The notes below the pieces were generated by a model. It ran no database searches and had not been told where the DNA came from. It saw only the letters and a list, made by a program, of their open reading frames with translations. DNA of 64,000 nucleotides from Schauerella fraxinea (GTDB taxonomy: Bacteria > Pseudomonadota > Gammaproteobacteria > Burkholderiales > Burkholderiaceae_B), in the NCBI GenBank assembly GCA_030849965.1, contig JAVDKL010000001.1, forward strand, positions 2,400,554 through 2,464,553. The letters run 5' to 3'. The stretch's first letter is position 1, and each line of letters begins with the position of its first letter. Positions 36,979 through 45,043 of the stretch are shown one piece after another. Both the position numbers and the translations under genes were made by a program.

Positions 36979-37609
36979 TGATGAAGTCGGCCAGGCCCTT
37001 GGCGCCCTGGCCCAGGCTGATGTGGCGCATCATCATGCGATGCGCCAGGTCCGCATCCTCGGCCTGAATCGCCGCCACCAATTCGCCATGTTGCTCGTAG
37101 GAGGCGCGGATGCGCCCCACGGCGCTGAAGGTGTGCCGCAGATAAGCGCCTGTGCGCGCACGTAAGCGCAACAGGTCCTGCCGCAGATAAGGATTGCGGC
37201 AGGCGTGATACAGCATCTCGTGAAAGTCGTGATTGACGTCGCGCCAGCCTTGCATATCGTCTGCCTCGACCACGTCGGCGGCACGGCGATGCAGCGCGGT
37301 CAATGCCGCACGCTCGTCCGGCGTCATGCGCTCGCACGCCAACCGGGCGCATACGCCCTCCATCTCGGCCATCAATTCCCAGATCGCCAGCAGCTCCTGC
37401 ACGTCCATGCGCGCCACCACCATACCGGCGCGCGGCTGACTATCGAGAATGCCCTGCACCTTCATCTGCAACAACGCCTCGCGCACCGGCGTGCGCGAGA
37501 CGCCATAGCGGCCGGCAATGTCGTGCTCGTCGATCGCATCGCCCGGCAGCAGGAGGCCCTGGCGGATGTCGTCTTCAAGCGCTAAGCGGATTCGTTCACT
37601 GACTTTCAT
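36944..37609 (-). CDS. GntR-family (FCD) regulator of the amidase cluster
   Basis: 221 residues: winged HTH at about 5-70 (RYGVSRTPVREALLQMKVQG) and an FCD effector domain at about 80-215 with metal-binding histidines (NHDFHEMLYHAC, then a late MMMRHI). FCD regulators usually bind organic acids and repress neighbouring catabolic genes. Divergent from the amidase-CoA transferase-ABC cluster, with only 87 bases between starts, containing an all-AT 16-bp palindrome over the cluster's -10 box. Autoregulation and repression of the cluster are therefore likely (inference). Confidence 0.91.
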   Translation of the reverse strand: MKVSERIRLALEDDIRQGLLLPGDAIDEHDIAGRYGVSRTPVREALLQMKVQGILDSQPRAGMVVARMDVQELLAIWELMAEMEGVCARLACERMTPDERAALTALHRRAADVVEADDMQGWRDVNHDFHEMLYHACRNPYLRQDLLRLRARTGAYLRHTFSAVGRIRASYEQHGELVAAIQAEDADLAHRMMMRHISLGQGAKGLADFIINLPRSMVKTT

Positions 37610-37629
37610 GGCATGCGCGTAAACACTGA

Positions 37630-37668
37630 TTGAGCGAAATTATCCCTGAGCTTATAAATATATTTATA
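37630..37668 (+). promoter_or_regulatory. Promoter with overlapping all-AT palindrome (probable GntR operator)
   Basis: TTGAGC (37630-37635) and TATAAA (37653-37658) are separated by 17 bases, a good sigma-70 promoter for the cluster. The -10 box lies inside TATAAATATATTTATA (37653-37668), a perfect 16-bp palindrome. A GntR protein bound there would block the promoter. Confidence 0.55.
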
Positions 37669-37696
37669 GGTTTACAAGAAATACATATGGCACACC

Positions 37697-37969
37697 ATGA
37701 GTATTACTGAAAATCCGCTTGCAGGGAATGCATCGCTGCCCGACCGTGACGTGCTCGCGCAAGCGTTGCCGGCGTACTTCGCACTATCCGGTATCGCCGC
37801 CAGCGACGCCGAAGCGCGCGCAGTAGCCCGCACGCTGCTGAGGCTTGCGCCATCGCCGCGGGCGCTGCATCCGTCGCCAGCATCCGAGGCGTCACCGCCG
37901 CCTCACGCGTCATCTGGTACGGCGTACGCGCCGACCGCGGTTTCCGAATTCAAGCGGGCAGCCCCATGA
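37697..37969 (+). CDS. Small AtzG/GatC-like protein coupled to the amidase
   Basis: 90 residues. Residues 15-50 (DRDVLAQALPAYFALSGIAA, then DAEARAVARTLLRLA) look helical and resemble the small DUF4089/AtzG or GatC-like partners that stabilise amidase-signature enzymes. The last 40 residues are Ser/Pro/Ala-rich and have no recognised family. Its stop overlaps the amidase ATG (ATGA), the same coupling seen for atzG-atzE. The family call is inferred from size and position; sequence similarity alone is too weak to be sure. Confidence 0.55.
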   Translation: MSITENPLAGNASLPDRDVLAQALPAYFALSGIAASDAEARAVARTLLRLAPSPRALHPSPASEASPPPHASSGTAYAPTAVSEFKRAAP

Positions 37970-39360
37970 TCACGCCGGCTGGCTTGCCTGACAGCATTGC
38001 CGCACTGCGCGCCGGTATCGCCCACGGCGACTACACCGTGATCGGCGCGCTGAATGCGCAACGCGATGCCATCGCACACGATGGCGGGCATTGCGTGGCG
38101 GCCTTGCTTGATCTGCCGGCCGCGATCGACCCCGCCGCGCCGTTAGCCGGTGTGGGTGTGGCGCACAAAGATATCTTCAACTTGGCACACCGTGCCCCCG
38201 GCTGCGGCCGCGATGCGTTGGCGATCGCGACGGCGCAGGCGGCTGATGCGGCACCTGTGCGTCATGCCTGCGTCGTGCAGCGTCTGAACGATGCCGGTGC
38301 AATACCGCTCGCCGCTCTGGTGATGGCTGAACACGCGTGCGGCGCCACCGGCGAAAACCCGCATGCACCGCGCATCGTCAATCCGATCGATGCGCAAGCC
38401 GCCGTCGGCGGATCGTCCAGCGGCTGCGGCGCGGCGGTGGCCGCCGGCCTGTGCTACGGCGCCTTGGGCACCGATACCGCAGGCTCGGTGCGCATGCCTG
38501 CAGCCACCTGCGGCGTGTTGGGCTTCAAACCGTCACGCAACCGGCTTTCGAACCGGGGTGTGGCGCCGTTGGCGCCAGGGTTGGACACCGTGGGATTGCT
38601 CACACGCAGCACGGCGGACGCTACCGTGCTGCTCGCCGCCAGCAGCGCGATCCGAATGCATGACGCGCCCGATCGCTGGCGCGTGGCGCACTGCTGGGAC
38701 CATCCGGATACGCGTCTGGGCGTGTCGCCGGAGGTGGCATCGGCGTTGCATGACATGACCGATGAACTCGCCCGCGCCGGTGCAATCTGCAACGCAGTGC
38801 AGCTTCCGCGTTTGGCCGAATGGACGCGACTGGCCGACGTCATGTTGCACACCGAAGCCGCCACCACGCATGCAGAAGCGCTGTCAGGCAACGCGCCGGC
38901 GTTGAACGCCCTGCCGCGCGCGGTGGCCTTGGCGGGCGCGGCAATACCGGCGCCGTGGTACGCCCACGCGTATCAAGCACGCGCCGCGCATCGCGCGCAC
39001 ATGGCGCACGCGATCTTCGATCACGCCGATATTCTGTTGACGCCCGCGCTGCCGCGCGGCGTGCCCGATTGGCGGCATGTACACACCGCATCGCCCGAGT
39101 TCGACGCGCGTCAATTGGTGGCCATGTTCAGCTGGATGGCCTTCGTCAACTATCTCGATCTGCCCGCCGCCGTGTTTCCCGTGGCTTATGCCGCAAACGG
39201 CCGGCCGATCTGCCTGCAGGCCATCGCACGTCGCGGTGGCGAAGGCACCTTGCTGGCCTTCGCTGCCGACATCGAACGCCGTCGCTTCGACGCCCGCGGT
39301 TTCGTCCGTCGCACGCTCACCCCAACGGCAGGCTCGCCTGCCGCTCTTTCCAGGCGCTGA
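37966..39360 (+). CDS. Amidase-signature amidohydrolase (AtzE-like)
   Basis: 464 residues of the amidase signature family. The Ser-cisSer-Lys triad is intact: K68 in GVAHKDIF, the Ser cluster 150-152 in GGSSSG, and S174 in GTDTAGSVRMPA. It hydrolyses a C-N amide bond; the substrate is unknown. The ATG overlaps the stop of the small AtzG/GatC-like gene, and the CoA transferase gene starts 4 bases after its stop. It is thus the likely hydrolysis step in the pathway encoded by this cluster. Confidence 0.88.
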   Translation: MITPAGLPDSIAALRAGIAHGDYTVIGALNAQRDAIAHDGGHCVAALLDLPAAIDPAAPLAGVGVAHKDIFNLAHRAPGCGRDALAIATAQAADAAPVRHACVVQRLNDAGAIPLAALVMAEHACGATGENPHAPRIVNPIDAQAAVGGSSSGCGAAVAAGLCYGALGTDTAGSVRMPAATCGVLGFKPSRNRLSNRGVAPLAPGLDTVGLLTRSTADATVLLAASSAIRMHDAPDRWRVAHCWDHPDTRLGVSPEVASALHDMTDELARAGAICNAVQLPRLAEWTRLADVMLHTEAATTHAEALSGNAPALNALPRAVALAGAAIPAPWYAHAYQARAAHRAHMAHAIFDHADILLTPALPRGVPDWRHVHTASPEFDARQLVAMFSWMAFVNYLDLPAAVFPVAYAANGRPICLQAIARRGGEGTLLAFAADIERRRFDARGFVRRTLTPTAGSPAALSRR

Positions 39361-39364
39361 CACC

Positions 39365-40561
39365 ATGCCCCAACTCTCAGCCTCTTCGGCGCTGCAACGT
39401 TTTCGCGTGCTCGACCTATCGCGCGTACGCGCCGGTCCCACCTGCGTGCGCATGCTGGCCGACTTCGGCGCCGACGTGATCCGCATCGAGCCGCCCCCCG
39501 GCATCGATCCCAACGAAGCGATGTTTGCCGCCGATCGCTGGAGCGGCGACTTCCAGAACCTGAATCGCAACAAACGCTCGCTCACGTTGAACCTGAAAAA
39601 GCCGGAAGGCTTGGCCGTGTTCAAACGGCTGGTGGCGGATGCCGACGTGGTGGTGGAAAACTGGCGTCCGGACGTCAAGTTTCGCCTGGGCGTGGATTAC
39701 GAATCGCTGCGCGCGATCAATCCACGCGTGATTCTCGCCAGCATTTCAGGCTTCGGCCAGACTGGCCCGTACGCTGAGCGGCCGGGCTTCGATCAGATCA
39801 TTCAAGGCATGGGCGGACTGATGTCGGTCACCGGCTTGCCGGGCCAGGGCCCGGTGCGCGCAGGCTTGGCCGTGGGCGACTCCAGCACCGGCCTCTACGC
39901 GGCGCTGGGCATTCTGACGGCACTGCTCGAACGCGAGATCTCCGGCGAAGGCCAATGGGTGCACGCCTCGCTCTTGCACGGCCAGATCGCCATGATGGAT
40001 TTTCAGGCGGCGCGCTATTTAAACGAAGGCGATATCCCGGTGCAGGAAGGCAACGACCATCCCACCAGCAGCCCGATGGGGTTGTTCAATGCCAATGACG
40101 GCACGTTCAATCTGGGTGCATCGGGCGAAGGCAATTGGAAGCGCTTCTGCGCCGTGATCGATCAACCGGCATGGCTGAACGATCCCGAATACGCCACCGA
40201 AAAACTGCGCGTGCAAAACCGCAAACGCCTTAACGCCGAGATTCAGACCGTGTTTGCCACGCAGTCGGTGCAGCACTGGGTGGACGTGCTCAATGCTGCA
40301 GGCGTACCTGCCGGGCCGGTCTACACCGTGCCGCAGATGTTCGAAGATCCGCAGATCAAACATCTCAACGTGGCGCAAGAATGCGAGGCTTGGCAGGGCG
40401 GTACACGCACGGTGATTTCACAACCGGTGACCCTCGAGCGCACGCCGGCCAATATCGCCCGCACGGCGCCGGGCTGGGGCGAACACACCGATGAAGTGCT
40501 GCATGAGGCCGGGTACAGCGCCAGCGACATCGAGGCGTTGCGCGCGGCGCACGCCGTTTAA
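39365..40561 (+). CDS. Family III CoA transferase (CaiB/BaiF type)
   Basis: 398 residues. VLDLSRVRAGPTCVRMLADF and ADVIRIEPP at the N-terminus, NRNKRSLTLNLKKPEG, and the catalytic aspartate D172 in AVGDSSTG identify the formyl-CoA/carnitine CoA-transferase family. It would activate the free carboxylic acid released by the amidase as a CoA thioester, using another acyl-CoA as donor. Cotranscribed with the amidase and the crotonase. Confidence 0.91.
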   Translation: MPQLSASSALQRFRVLDLSRVRAGPTCVRMLADFGADVIRIEPPPGIDPNEAMFAADRWSGDFQNLNRNKRSLTLNLKKPEGLAVFKRLVADADVVVENWRPDVKFRLGVDYESLRAINPRVILASISGFGQTGPYAERPGFDQIIQGMGGLMSVTGLPGQGPVRAGLAVGDSSTGLYAALGILTALLEREISGEGQWVHASLLHGQIAMMDFQAARYLNEGDIPVQEGNDHPTSSPMGLFNANDGTFNLGASGEGNWKRFCAVIDQPAWLNDPEYATEKLRVQNRKRLNAEIQTVFATQSVQHWVDVLNAAGVPAGPVYTVPQMFEDPQIKHLNVAQECEAWQGGTRTVISQPVTLERTPANIARTAPGWGEHTDEVLHEAGYSASDIEALRAAHAV

Positions 40562-40570
40562 AGGATCGAT

Positions 40571-41374
40571 ATGGATATGCTCTCCCACCCTTCCGGCCGC
40601 GTGACCTTCAGTCATGCCGATGGCATCGCCCGCATCGAAATCGACAACCCGTCGCGCTTCAACGCCATGTCCTTGACCATGTGGCAGCAGTTGCTCGACT
40701 TCGTACGGCAGGCTGACGCCCATCCGGATACGCGTGCGATCGTGCTGGCGGGCGCGGGCGAACGGGCCTTCGTATCGGGCGCCGACATTTCGGAGTTCGG
40801 CCAACAGCGCCGCGACCCCGAACAAGTGCTGCGCTACGAGCATGCCGTGGCCGATGCGCAAGCCGCGCTCAGCAACTCGCCCCACCCGGTGATCGCCGAG
40901 ATCCGCGGCGTCTGCATGGGCGGCGGGCTCGGCATGGCCTTGTCATGCGACCTTCGCTATTGCAACAGCAGCGCCCGCTTTCGCATGCCCGCCGCCCGTC
41001 TGGGCCTAGGCTACACGTTGGCGGGCGTCGCCCGCATGACCGAGATGATCGGTGCCGCGCGCACGGCCGATCTGTTCTTGACGGCCCGCACGTTCGATGG
41101 CGCAGAGGCCGCCCGCGTGGGCGTGGTCCACGAGGTTTTCGACGACGATACGTTTGCCGCGACCGTGCAAGCGCGTATCCGCAAAGTGGCCGGCAACGCG
41201 CCGCTCACGATACGCGCGGCGAAGCTGGCGTTGCGGCACATCGCCAACGAGCCCGATGCCCCGAGCGCGGCGCACGTGACCGACGCGGTGCGCGCGTGCT
41301 TTACGAGCGACGATTACCAGGAAGGGCAAGCGGCATTCAAGGCCAAGCGGCCGGCGGTTTTCACCGGGCGGTAG
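40571..41374 (+). CDS. Enoyl-CoA hydratase/isomerase (crotonase) family
   Basis: 267 residues. The oxyanion-hole segments AFVSGADISEFGQ and VCMGGGLGMALSCDLRY are present. The region that holds the general-acid glutamate in classical hydratases reads AARLGLGYTLAGVARM, so the usual glutamate is not evident; the enzyme may be a hydratase variant, isomerase or decarboxylase. AAGG lies 6 bases before the ATG. It follows the CoA transferase, so it probably acts on the CoA ester formed there. Confidence 0.87.
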   Translation: MDMLSHPSGRVTFSHADGIARIEIDNPSRFNAMSLTMWQQLLDFVRQADAHPDTRAIVLAGAGERAFVSGADISEFGQQRRDPEQVLRYEHAVADAQAALSNSPHPVIAEIRGVCMGGGLGMALSCDLRYCNSSARFRMPAARLGLGYTLAGVARMTEMIGAARTADLFLTARTFDGAEAARVGVVHEVFDDDTFAATVQARIRKVAGNAPLTIRAAKLALRHIANEPDAPSAAHVTDAVRACFTSDDYQEGQAAFKAKRPAVFTGR

Positions 41375-41445
41375 CCCGCCATTTTCTGCCGGTTCGGAAA
41401 CACTCCGCACCGGTTGCAGTGTGATTCGTGACCAAGGGGAAAAAC

Positions 41446-42426
41446 ATGAACAAGCACTTTCGCGCTGGACTTCTCGCCACGCTGGCGATGGCTGCCGGCA
41501 ATGCATGGGCCGTCGGCCCGCAACCGCCCGCCGCGCCCAAGCCGGAAACGTTGACGGTGGGGTTCGTAAAAGTGGGACATCTGTCGCCCATGCTGGGCAT
41601 TACAGAGCCGCTCAAGGCGTGCAACGTCACCGTCAAACCGGTCGAATTCGTGCGCTACGCGGATGCCCGTACGGCGCTGCTGTCCGGATCGGTGGATGTG
41701 TCGGGCATCGGCCCGGCCGATCTTGCCATTGCGCTGGCGCAAGGCAGCGATCGCCTGGTCGGCCTCTCGGGTGTGGCGGGCTCGCCCAAGTATCTGGTCG
41801 TCAAGAAAGGCGTGAAGATCGACGACTGGGACGATCTGAAAGGCAAGCGGCTGGGTATCGCCCCCGGCTCGGCCGTCTGGTTCCAATGGGCCGCCACGCT
41901 CGCCGAAAAGAAGGTGCCGTACACCAACTTCACCGCCGTCAACATCCAGGGTGGCGGCACCGCCTTTGTGCAATCGCTGGAACGCGGCGACGTCGATGCC
42001 GTCGCACTGTGGGAGCCGTTCGAATCGCAGATCGTTGCGACCGACAAAGGCTACTTCTCGAAGCTCGAATACAGCCAATCGAAGGCAGTGGGTGCCGAGC
42101 TCGGCTTGCTTGCCGCGACCCGCGAGGCCCTTAAGAGCAAGCCCGAAGCGATGCAGTGCTTTATGTGGGCCTACAAGAAAGAAGAAGAGCGCCTGGCCAA
42201 GGATCCCGAAGCGTTTGCGCAAGCCTATTCGAAGTACACGGGGCTGCCGATCGAGGTGACCCGCGAATCGGCCAAACTCATCAAGCTCGGCGGCGTGCTC
42301 GACCTGGATCAGTTGCGCCGGCAAGCCAAGACCTTCAACGAACTCGGCGTGATTCCGAAGGACGTGAGCGGCACGATCGATACCGTATGGGATCCCTCGC
42401 TCGCCCAAGCGGCAATGAAGCCTTGA
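41446..42426 (+). CDS. NitT/TauT-family ABC substrate-binding protein
   Basis: 326 residues from the ATG at 41446, which has AGGGG 9 bases upstream; a GTG at 41428 is less likely. A signal peptide (about 1-22, ending GNAWA) leads to TLTVGFVKVGHLSP. DLKGKRLGIAPGS and SLERGDVDAVALWEPF are typical of SsuA/TauA-like receptors that bind sulfonates, nitrate, pyrimidines and similar small molecules. It is the binding protein for the permease and ATPase that follow. Confidence 0.9.
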   Translation: MNKHFRAGLLATLAMAAGNAWAVGPQPPAAPKPETLTVGFVKVGHLSPMLGITEPLKACNVTVKPVEFVRYADARTALLSGSVDVSGIGPADLAIALAQGSDRLVGLSGVAGSPKYLVVKKGVKIDDWDDLKGKRLGIAPGSAVWFQWAATLAEKKVPYTNFTAVNIQGGGTAFVQSLERGDVDAVALWEPFESQIVATDKGYFSKLEYSQSKAVGAELGLLAATREALKSKPEAMQCFMWAYKKEEERLAKDPEAFAQAYSKYTGLPIEVTRESAKLIKLGGVLDLDQLRRQAKTFNELGVIPKDVSGTIDTVWDPSLAQAAMKP

Positions 42427-42478
42427 ATCACCGCGCGTGACGCACCCTATGCCCGCAGCGGCTAATGGAGATCGGTAT

Positions 42479-43327
42479 ATGAGTACTTCGGCTTTGCGGC
42501 AGCCTGCCGCACCGCGCTCGGCCACGCGCGACTGGGGCCGGGCACTGGGGCGTCTGGCCATGGGCCTGTGCGTACCGGTGCTGATCCTGATCGGCTGGCA
42601 ACTGGTCGGCCAGTCGCCGGGCATGGCAGGCGTCGTGCCCACGCCCGCGCAAGTGGGCCGCGCCTGGTACGACTGGATCTTCGCGAGTCCCGGCATGGGG
42701 CTCAACCCGTACCTGGGCACATGGTTGAGCAATGTGCAGTACTCCACCATGCGCGTGGCACAAGGCTTCGCGTTGGCCATGGTGTGCGGCATCCCGCTGG
42801 GCCTGGCGATCGGCTGGAGCCGCATCACCTCCTTGATGCTCGATCCGCTGGTGCAAGGCATGCGGCCGATTCCCATCACCGCCTGGCTGCCCTTCTCGAT
42901 CGCGCTCTTCGGCATTCGCGACATGGGATCGATCTTTCTGATTTTCCTGGGCGGCTTCTACGCCATCGTGGTCAACACCACGCAAGGCGCACGCGACGTG
43001 GATCGCAATCTGGTGCGGGCCGCGCGCATGATGGGCGCCTCGTCGTCGCAAGTACTGCGGCGCGTGGTGTTGCCGGCAGCCATGCCGTCCATTTTCACCG
43101 GGCTGCGCATTGGCCTGGGCATTTCATGGACTGCCGTGATCGTCTCCGAAATGGTGGCGGTGAAGTCGGGCCTGGGCTACGTGCTCTGGGATGCGTATTA
43201 CGTTGGCCGCATGGATATCGTGCTGGCCGACATGGTGTCGATCGGCCTGATGGGTTTCATCAGCGACCGGTTGATCGTATGGATCGAACGTCGTGTGCTC
43301 GTATGGCGCATGCTGCAAAATCATTGA
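42479..43327 (+). CDS. NitT/TauT-family ABC permease
   Basis: 282 residues from the ATG at 42479, supported by GGAG 8 bases upstream. About six membrane helices, with the SsuC/TauC-like segments VVPTPAQVGRAWYDWI, RPIPITAWLPFSIALFG and the EAA loop NLVRAARMMGASSSQVLRRVVLP. Together with the binding protein and ATPase it forms a complete importer inside the catabolic cluster. Confidence 0.91.
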   Translation: MSTSALRQPAAPRSATRDWGRALGRLAMGLCVPVLILIGWQLVGQSPGMAGVVPTPAQVGRAWYDWIFASPGMGLNPYLGTWLSNVQYSTMRVAQGFALAMVCGIPLGLAIGWSRITSLMLDPLVQGMRPIPITAWLPFSIALFGIRDMGSIFLIFLGGFYAIVVNTTQGARDVDRNLVRAARMMGASSSQVLRRVVLPAAMPSIFTGLRIGLGISWTAVIVSEMVAVKSGLGYVLWDAYYVGRMDIVLADMVSIGLMGFISDRLIVWIERRVLVWRMLQNH

Positions 43328-43334
43328 GGCGCGC

Positions 43335-44084
43335 ATGTCCGACATCGCCATTTCAAGCTTAAGCAAGACCTATCCCGGCATCACGCCGGTGCACGCACTG
43401 GACGAGATCGAACTGCAGGTGCAGGCCGGCGAGTTCGTGGCCCTGCTGGGGCCTTCGGGATGCGGCAAATCAACATTGCTTAATCTCATCGCCGGGTTCG
43501 AAGCCGCCTCGGATGGCACGTTGACGGTGGCCGGCACGCCCATCACGAAGCCGGGCCCGGACCGTGGCGTGGTGTTTCAGGAGGCCGCGTTATTTCCCTG
43601 GCTCAACGTGTGGGAGAACGTGGTGTTCGGCCCGAAGATCGCGGGCGTGCCGCGCAGCCAGTATGAAGAACGCGCACGCGAAATGCTCGAGATCACCGGG
43701 CTCTCGGGCTTCACCAAGCATCTGCCGGTGCAGTTATCGGGCGGCATGCGGCAACGTGTGGGCATCGCGCGCGTGCTCACACTGGGCTCGAAAGTGCTGT
43801 TGATGGACGAGCCGTTCGGCGCGCTCGACGCGCAAACGCGGCTCACCATGCAAGAGTTGCTGCTGTCGGTATGGCAAAACTTGCGCACGACAGTGGTCTT
43901 CGTCACGCACGATATCGATGAGGCGATTCTGTTGGCCGATACGATCTACGTGATGTCGGCACGGCCAGGACGCATCGCCACCCGCATCACGGTACCGATC
44001 GAACGACCGCGCTCGATCGACCTCATTACCGGCGATGTGTTCAATCGCCTCAAGCGCGACATCATGCAGCAGATGCGGCACTGA
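43335..44084 (+). CDS. NitT/TauT-family ABC ATP-binding protein
   Basis: 249 residues. GPSGCGKST (Walker A), VFQEAALFPW (Q loop), LSGGMRQR (signature), LLMDEPFGALD (Walker B) and VTHDIDEA (H loop) match SsuB/TauB. It begins 7 bases after the permease stop. Confidence 0.92.
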   Translation: MSDIAISSLSKTYPGITPVHALDEIELQVQAGEFVALLGPSGCGKSTLLNLIAGFEAASDGTLTVAGTPITKPGPDRGVVFQEAALFPWLNVWENVVFGPKIAGVPRSQYEERAREMLEITGLSGFTKHLPVQLSGGMRQRVGIARVLTLGSKVLLMDEPFGALDAQTRLTMQELLLSVWQNLRTTVVFVTHDIDEAILLADTIYVMSARPGRIATRITVPIERPRSIDLITGDVFNRLKRDIMQQMRH

Positions 44085-44130
44085 GCCGTCACGCCGCCCC
44101 GCATCTCATTTCCGACGGACATCCGCTTTC

Positions 44131-45003
44131 ATGGCCAATCCCCGCATTCCATATCGCTTCTCCGACGAAGGCACCACACTCGCGCCGCATCCCGATGGCG
44201 CGATCATGGTGCACCTGGTGGTCAACGTCGAACACTGGCGCTTCGATGAACCCATGCCGCGCACCATCATCACGCCACCGCATGGCAAGGAAACGGTGCC
44301 CGACGTGCCCAACTTCAGTTGGGCCGACTACGGCATGCGCGCCGGACTGCCGCGCATGCTGCGCGCGATTCAAGATCGCGGCTTGCCGGCGTCCACCAGT
44401 TGCAATGCCGGCGTGATCGCCGCCTATCCGCGCGCGGCCGAAGCCATGCTCGACGCCAACTGGGAATTCATCGGCCACGGCATGCATCAGAAAGCCCTCA
44501 ATCACGATGGCGTCGAAGCGGACATCATCGCGCAGTGCCTGGACACGATCCAAGCCTTCACCGGCACTCGTCCCCGCGGCTGGCTGAGCCCGGGTCTGCG
44601 CGAAACGGATCGTACGCCGGAAGCGCTGGCGGATGCGGGCGTCGGCTACGTGTGCGACTGGGTGGTGGACGATGTGCCCAACTGGTTGCGCGTGGATCGC
44701 GGCGCCTTGCTGCAGATGCCCTACAACCTGGAACTCAACGACTCGATCATCTACGCGGTGGAAAAGCACTCGTCGCCCGAGTTCCTGCTGCGCGTCGAGC
44801 AAACGCTCAAGCTCTTCGAACGCGAATGCCACACGCGGCCGCGCGTGATGGCACTGGGCTTGCACCCGCACCTGATGGGCGTGCCGCACCGATTCGGTTA
44901 CTTCGAACACATCCTCGACACGCTGATGGCGCACCCCAACGTGTGCTTCAAAACCGGCAGCGACATCGCCGACTGGTTCACGGCCCAGTGCCCCCCGGTG
45001 TGA
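44131..45003 (+). CDS. PuuE-like polysaccharide-deacetylase-fold hydrolase
   Basis: 290 residues of the NodB-fold group that includes the Pseudomonas allantoinase PuuE. The segment at classical motif 1 reads MVHLVVNVEHW, without the TFDD aspartates; STSCNAGVIAAYP, FIGHGMHQK and GWLSPGLRETDRTPEALADAG follow. These are the PuuE-type landmarks. PuuE opens a cyclic amide (allantoin), so a ring-opening or deacylation step in this cluster is plausible. Cotranscribed with the ABC importer upstream and the MmgE/PrpD gene downstream. Confidence 0.83.
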   Translation: MANPRIPYRFSDEGTTLAPHPDGAIMVHLVVNVEHWRFDEPMPRTIITPPHGKETVPDVPNFSWADYGMRAGLPRMLRAIQDRGLPASTSCNAGVIAAYPRAAEAMLDANWEFIGHGMHQKALNHDGVEADIIAQCLDTIQAFTGTRPRGWLSPGLRETDRTPEALADAGVGYVCDWVVDDVPNWLRVDRGALLQMPYNLELNDSIIYAVEKHSSPEFLLRVEQTLKLFERECHTRPRVMALGLHPHLMGVPHRFGYFEHILDTLMAHPNVCFKTGSDIADWFTAQCPPV

Positions 45004-45043
45004 CGTGCGCGCTCAGGCCGCTCATCCGCGTTGCGCACCGGCC

